DNA of 38,777 bases from Hyphomicrobium sp. (lineage in GTDB: Bacteria > Pseudomonadota > Alphaproteobacteria > Rhizobiales > Hyphomicrobiaceae), in the NCBI GenBank assembly GCA_002928955.1, contig PERT01000033.1, positions 1 to 38,777 on the forward strand, given 5' to 3'. Below the pieces are notes generated by a model that saw nothing but the letters and a program-made list of their open reading frames with translations, had not been told where the DNA came from and searched no databases. Shown here piece by piece: positions 36,946-38,777 of this stretch; the stretch's first letter is position 1, and each line of letters opens with the position of its first letter. A program made the translations under genes and the position numbers.

Positions 36946-37683
36946 CTACGGCAGCCGCGATTCCGAACGGCGGACGGCGTCGGCGATGAGCACGGCGTAG
37001 AGAGCGGCGACGAATCCGGTCAGCACGTTGACGCTGACCGCCGCGCCGAGCACGCGTGCAACGTCGACGGAAACGAACCAAGTCAGCAGAGCGACCACCA
37101 TCTCGTCGAACTTCTGCTTCAGCACGAACAGAAACTCGCTCGCCTGAGCGAGGTTCGGCTTGGCCGGCAAATCGAAGATCAACTGGCGGCCGAGGTCGGT
37201 GAAACTCGGCGCGGGCAAGAACGAAAGCGCGAGCGAGAAGATCAGACCGAGCGGCACCGCCAGCCGGAAGTAGCCCCATCGCATCGGCCGCGCGGCCAGA
37301 CTGATCGACAACCGTCTCAGCACGCTCGATCCAATGTACACCGCGACGCCGAACACGATTGCAACCCACATGAGCCGCCCCTTGTCGGTGCCGGAAAATG
37401 TGATCAGCGCACAAATACCGGCCAGCAGCGCCTTGAGAATGGCTTCCGTGAACGCAACCAGCCAGACCAGTGCTGGACGGCGGCTTCCACCCGCGTCTTG
37501 ATCGAAATAGAACGGGAGCTCGTGGGCGAGCCGCGCCTGCTCAAGCCACAACCCGACGGCAAAAGCCAGAACGGCGGTCAGTCCAGCGAAGGCCATCGGG
37601 TGGTAAAAGCCCAGCGCAGCCAGGCCAAACACCGCGGCTAATTCGGTCAGCATGATGATGCCGTTCAACAGAATGGCCAGCAT
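36946..37683 (-). CDS. Hypothetical multi-pass membrane protein
   Basis: The 245-residue product is not one I recognise. It has about six hydrophobic segments: two near the N-terminus (about 3-25 and 28-48), then about 72-95, 104-122, 137-157 and 188-235, the last perhaps a pair. Charged loops include LEQARLAHELPFYFDQDAGG and a LPAKPNLAQASEFLFVLKQKF stretch. No enzyme or transporter motif is visible. The start is well supported by GGGAGGGACC directly ahead of ATG 37683. It is divergent from mazG with 58 bases between the starts. Confidence 0.75.
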   Translation of the reverse strand: MLAILLNGIIMLTELAAVFGLAALGFYHPMAFAGLTAVLAFAVGLWLEQARLAHELPFYFDQDAGGSRRPALVWLVAFTEAILKALLAGICALITFSGTDKGRLMWVAIVFGVAVYIGSSVLRRLSISLAARPMRWGYFRLAVPLGLIFSLALSFLPAPSFTDLGRQLIFDLPAKPNLAQASEFLFVLKQKFDEMVVALLTWFVSVDVARVLGAAVSVNVLTGFVAALYAVLIADAVRRSESRLP

Positions 37684-37741
37684 GGTCCCTCCCCCAATCC
37701 TCGGGCCGGACCTTAGACGAAGCGATGACGGGAGACGAGAC

Positions 37742-38608
37742 GTGTCGGATCAAGATACCCCAGAGCTTGACAGCGGGCGCAAGTCGATCGGCGACCTGAT
37801 CGGCGTGATGGCCGCTCTGCGGTCACCCGGTTCCGGTTGTCCTTGGGATCTCGCGCAGACGTTCGCGACCATCGCGCCATACACGATCGAGGAAGCCTAC
37901 GAGGTGGCGGACGCCATCGCCCGCGGCAACCTCGGCGACCTCAAGGAGGAACTTGGCGATCTGTTGCTGCAGGTCGTCTATCATGCGCGGATGGCGGAGG
38001 AGCAAGGCGCCTTTGACTTCGGCGACGTGGCGCACGGCATCACGGCCAAGATGATCCGCCGGCACCCGCACGTGTTCGGGGACGAGACCGCCCGCTCGGC
38101 GTCGGATGTCGATGGGCTGTGGGCCCGCATAAAGGCCGAAGAGAAGGCGGCAAAAGGCGCGGCCCCCTCGCGCCCTTCCCTCCTCGATGATGTGCCCGCC
38201 CCGATGCCGGCGCTGATGCGGGCCGTCAAGTTGCAGAGCAAAGCCGCCAAGGTGGGGTTCGATTGGCCGACACTCGCGCCCGTGTTCGACAAGATGCGGG
38301 AGGAGCTGGCGGAGCTCGAGCAGGCGTGCAGCGCCCCATCCGGCCGGCCCCTGGACCGGGAGCCGGATGGGGCCATCCATGAAGAATTCGGGGACCTGCT
38401 GTTCGTCATGGCCAACGTGGCGCGGCACCTCAAGATCGATCCCGAGGCGGCCTTGCGCGGGGCAAATGCCAAGTTCACCCGCCGCTTCCAGTATATCGAA
38501 GCGCGCCTGTTGGAGGACGGCCGCACCCCTGCGCAGTCCTCGCTCGCCGAAATGGACCGCCTGTGGAACGAGGTGCGGGCAGAGGACAAGTACGGGCGGG
38601 GTGAATGA
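37742..38608 (+). CDS. mazG: Nucleoside triphosphate pyrophosphohydrolase MazG
   Basis: MazG hydrolyses NTPs and dNTPs to monophosphates and can lower ppGpp and remove damaged nucleotides. From GTG 37742 the product is 288 residues with two MazG domains: the first has GCPWDLAQTFATIAPYTIEE and KEELGDLLLQVVYHA (the EExxE...ExxD metal set), the second has EEFGDLLFVMANVARH and NAKFTRRFQYIE. The GTG start has GGGAG eight bases upstream; an in-frame ATG at 37652 would overlap the divergent gene and is rejected. It is not beside a mazEF toxin pair. Confidence 0.95.
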   Translation: MSDQDTPELDSGRKSIGDLIGVMAALRSPGSGCPWDLAQTFATIAPYTIEEAYEVADAIARGNLGDLKEELGDLLLQVVYHARMAEEQGAFDFGDVAHGITAKMIRRHPHVFGDETARSASDVDGLWARIKAEEKAAKGAAPSRPSLLDDVPAPMPALMRAVKLQSKAAKVGFDWPTLAPVFDKMREELAELEQACSAPSGRPLDREPDGAIHEEFGDLLFVMANVARHLKIDPEAALRGANAKFTRRFQYIEARLLEDGRTPAQSSLAEMDRLWNEVRAEDKYGRGE

Positions 38609-38612
38609 CGCG

Positions 38613-38690
38613 GCTAGTGGCCTGTCGCGCCTAAATCGCTGTACTGGCGGCAACCGCTGACGATTTAGGCGAGACATGAAGGCCACTAGC
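38613..38690. repeat. Palindromic element 1 (REP/MITE-like), with a 4-base bulge
   Basis: The left arm (38613-38638) and right arm (38661-38690) are inverted copies that match over GCTAGTGGCCT and over GTCxCGCCTAAATCG, except that the right arm carries four extra bases (complement TCAT). The 22-base centre is not paired. It starts four bases after the mazG stop and may also end that transcript. Confidence 0.75.
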
Positions 38691-38707
38691 AAAAACAATG
38701 GTTTAGT

Positions 38708-38777
38708 GGGGCGTTCATCGCGCCTTGATTGACGACCAGCTTGCCGCTCGCACAGGTCAATTAAGGCGCGACGCCCC
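38708..38777. repeat. Palindromic element 2 (REP/MITE-like), cut by window edge
   Basis: The left arm (38708-38733) and right arm (38756-38777) are inverted copies: GGGGCG, then a 4-base insert TTCA in the left arm only, then TCGCGCCTTxATTGAC. The architecture, with one arm carrying a 4-base TTCA-type insert, resembles element 1, and both share TTCAT and CGCGCCT-like words. The element may continue past the window. Confidence 0.7.

Noticed and set aside
37652-37741. N-terminal extension of mazG from ATG 37652
   Set aside because: It would overlap the divergent membrane-protein gene and has no family sequence; GTG 37742 has a good ribosome binding site.

Overview
The window is a GC-rich bacterial chromosome segment made almost entirely of conserved housekeeping genes. 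Several things point to an alphaproteobacterium, most likely of the Hyphomicrobiales: the order rlpA-dacA-tmk-holB-metG-tatD-MBL hydrolase, a DUF2232 membrane gene between rpsR and rplI, the lptF-lptG-lptD-surA-pdxA-rsmA cluster, a delta-prime subunit without zinc cysteines, and a MetRS without the cysteine zinc knuckle. The genus cannot be fixed from sequence alone.

Layout. (1) 1-351: decayed 3' end of an IS3-family transposase. (2) 569-7877, plus strand: peptidoglycan maturation (rlpA, dacA), dTMP kinase, DNA polymerase III delta-prime, MetRS, TatD nuclease and a metallo-beta-lactamase-fold hydrolase, tightly packed with several ATGA-type overlaps. (3) 7904-18336, minus strand, read right to left: rpsF-rpsR-DUF2232-rplI, then dnaB-alr-radA, then cvpA-purF and a short-chain dehydrogenase. 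(4) 18688-26051, plus strand: fatty-acid synthesis genes fabD-fabG-acpP-fabF, then mltG, yicC and gmk. (5) 26077-34299, minus strand: the outer-membrane assembly cluster lptF-lptG-lptD-surA followed by pdxA and rsmA, with start/stop overlaps at several junctions. (6) 34719-36251, plus strand: leucyl aminopeptidase pepA. (7) 36252-36945: a 694-bp stretch with no credible gene, holding a strong stem-loop, a 61-bp AT-rich island and a triple 15-bp tandem repeat. (8) 36946-38608: an unrecognised membrane protein divergent from mazG, followed by two palindromic REP/MITE-like elements running to the window edge.

The genes serve envelope building (murein, LPS export, outer-membrane protein folding, acyl chains), replication and repair (DnaB, RadA, HolB, Tmk, Gmk), translation (S6, S18, L9, MetRS, RsmA) and purine/PLP synthesis. 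I found no defence island, prophage, biosynthetic cluster or other convincing new system. The observations most worth a second look are the long RGG-rich tail on ribosomal protein S6 and its structured leader, the paired asymmetric palindromes at the right edge, the AT-rich/tandem-repeat gap after pepA, and inverted repeats around acpP. All start sites, promoters and RNA structures here were judged by eye.
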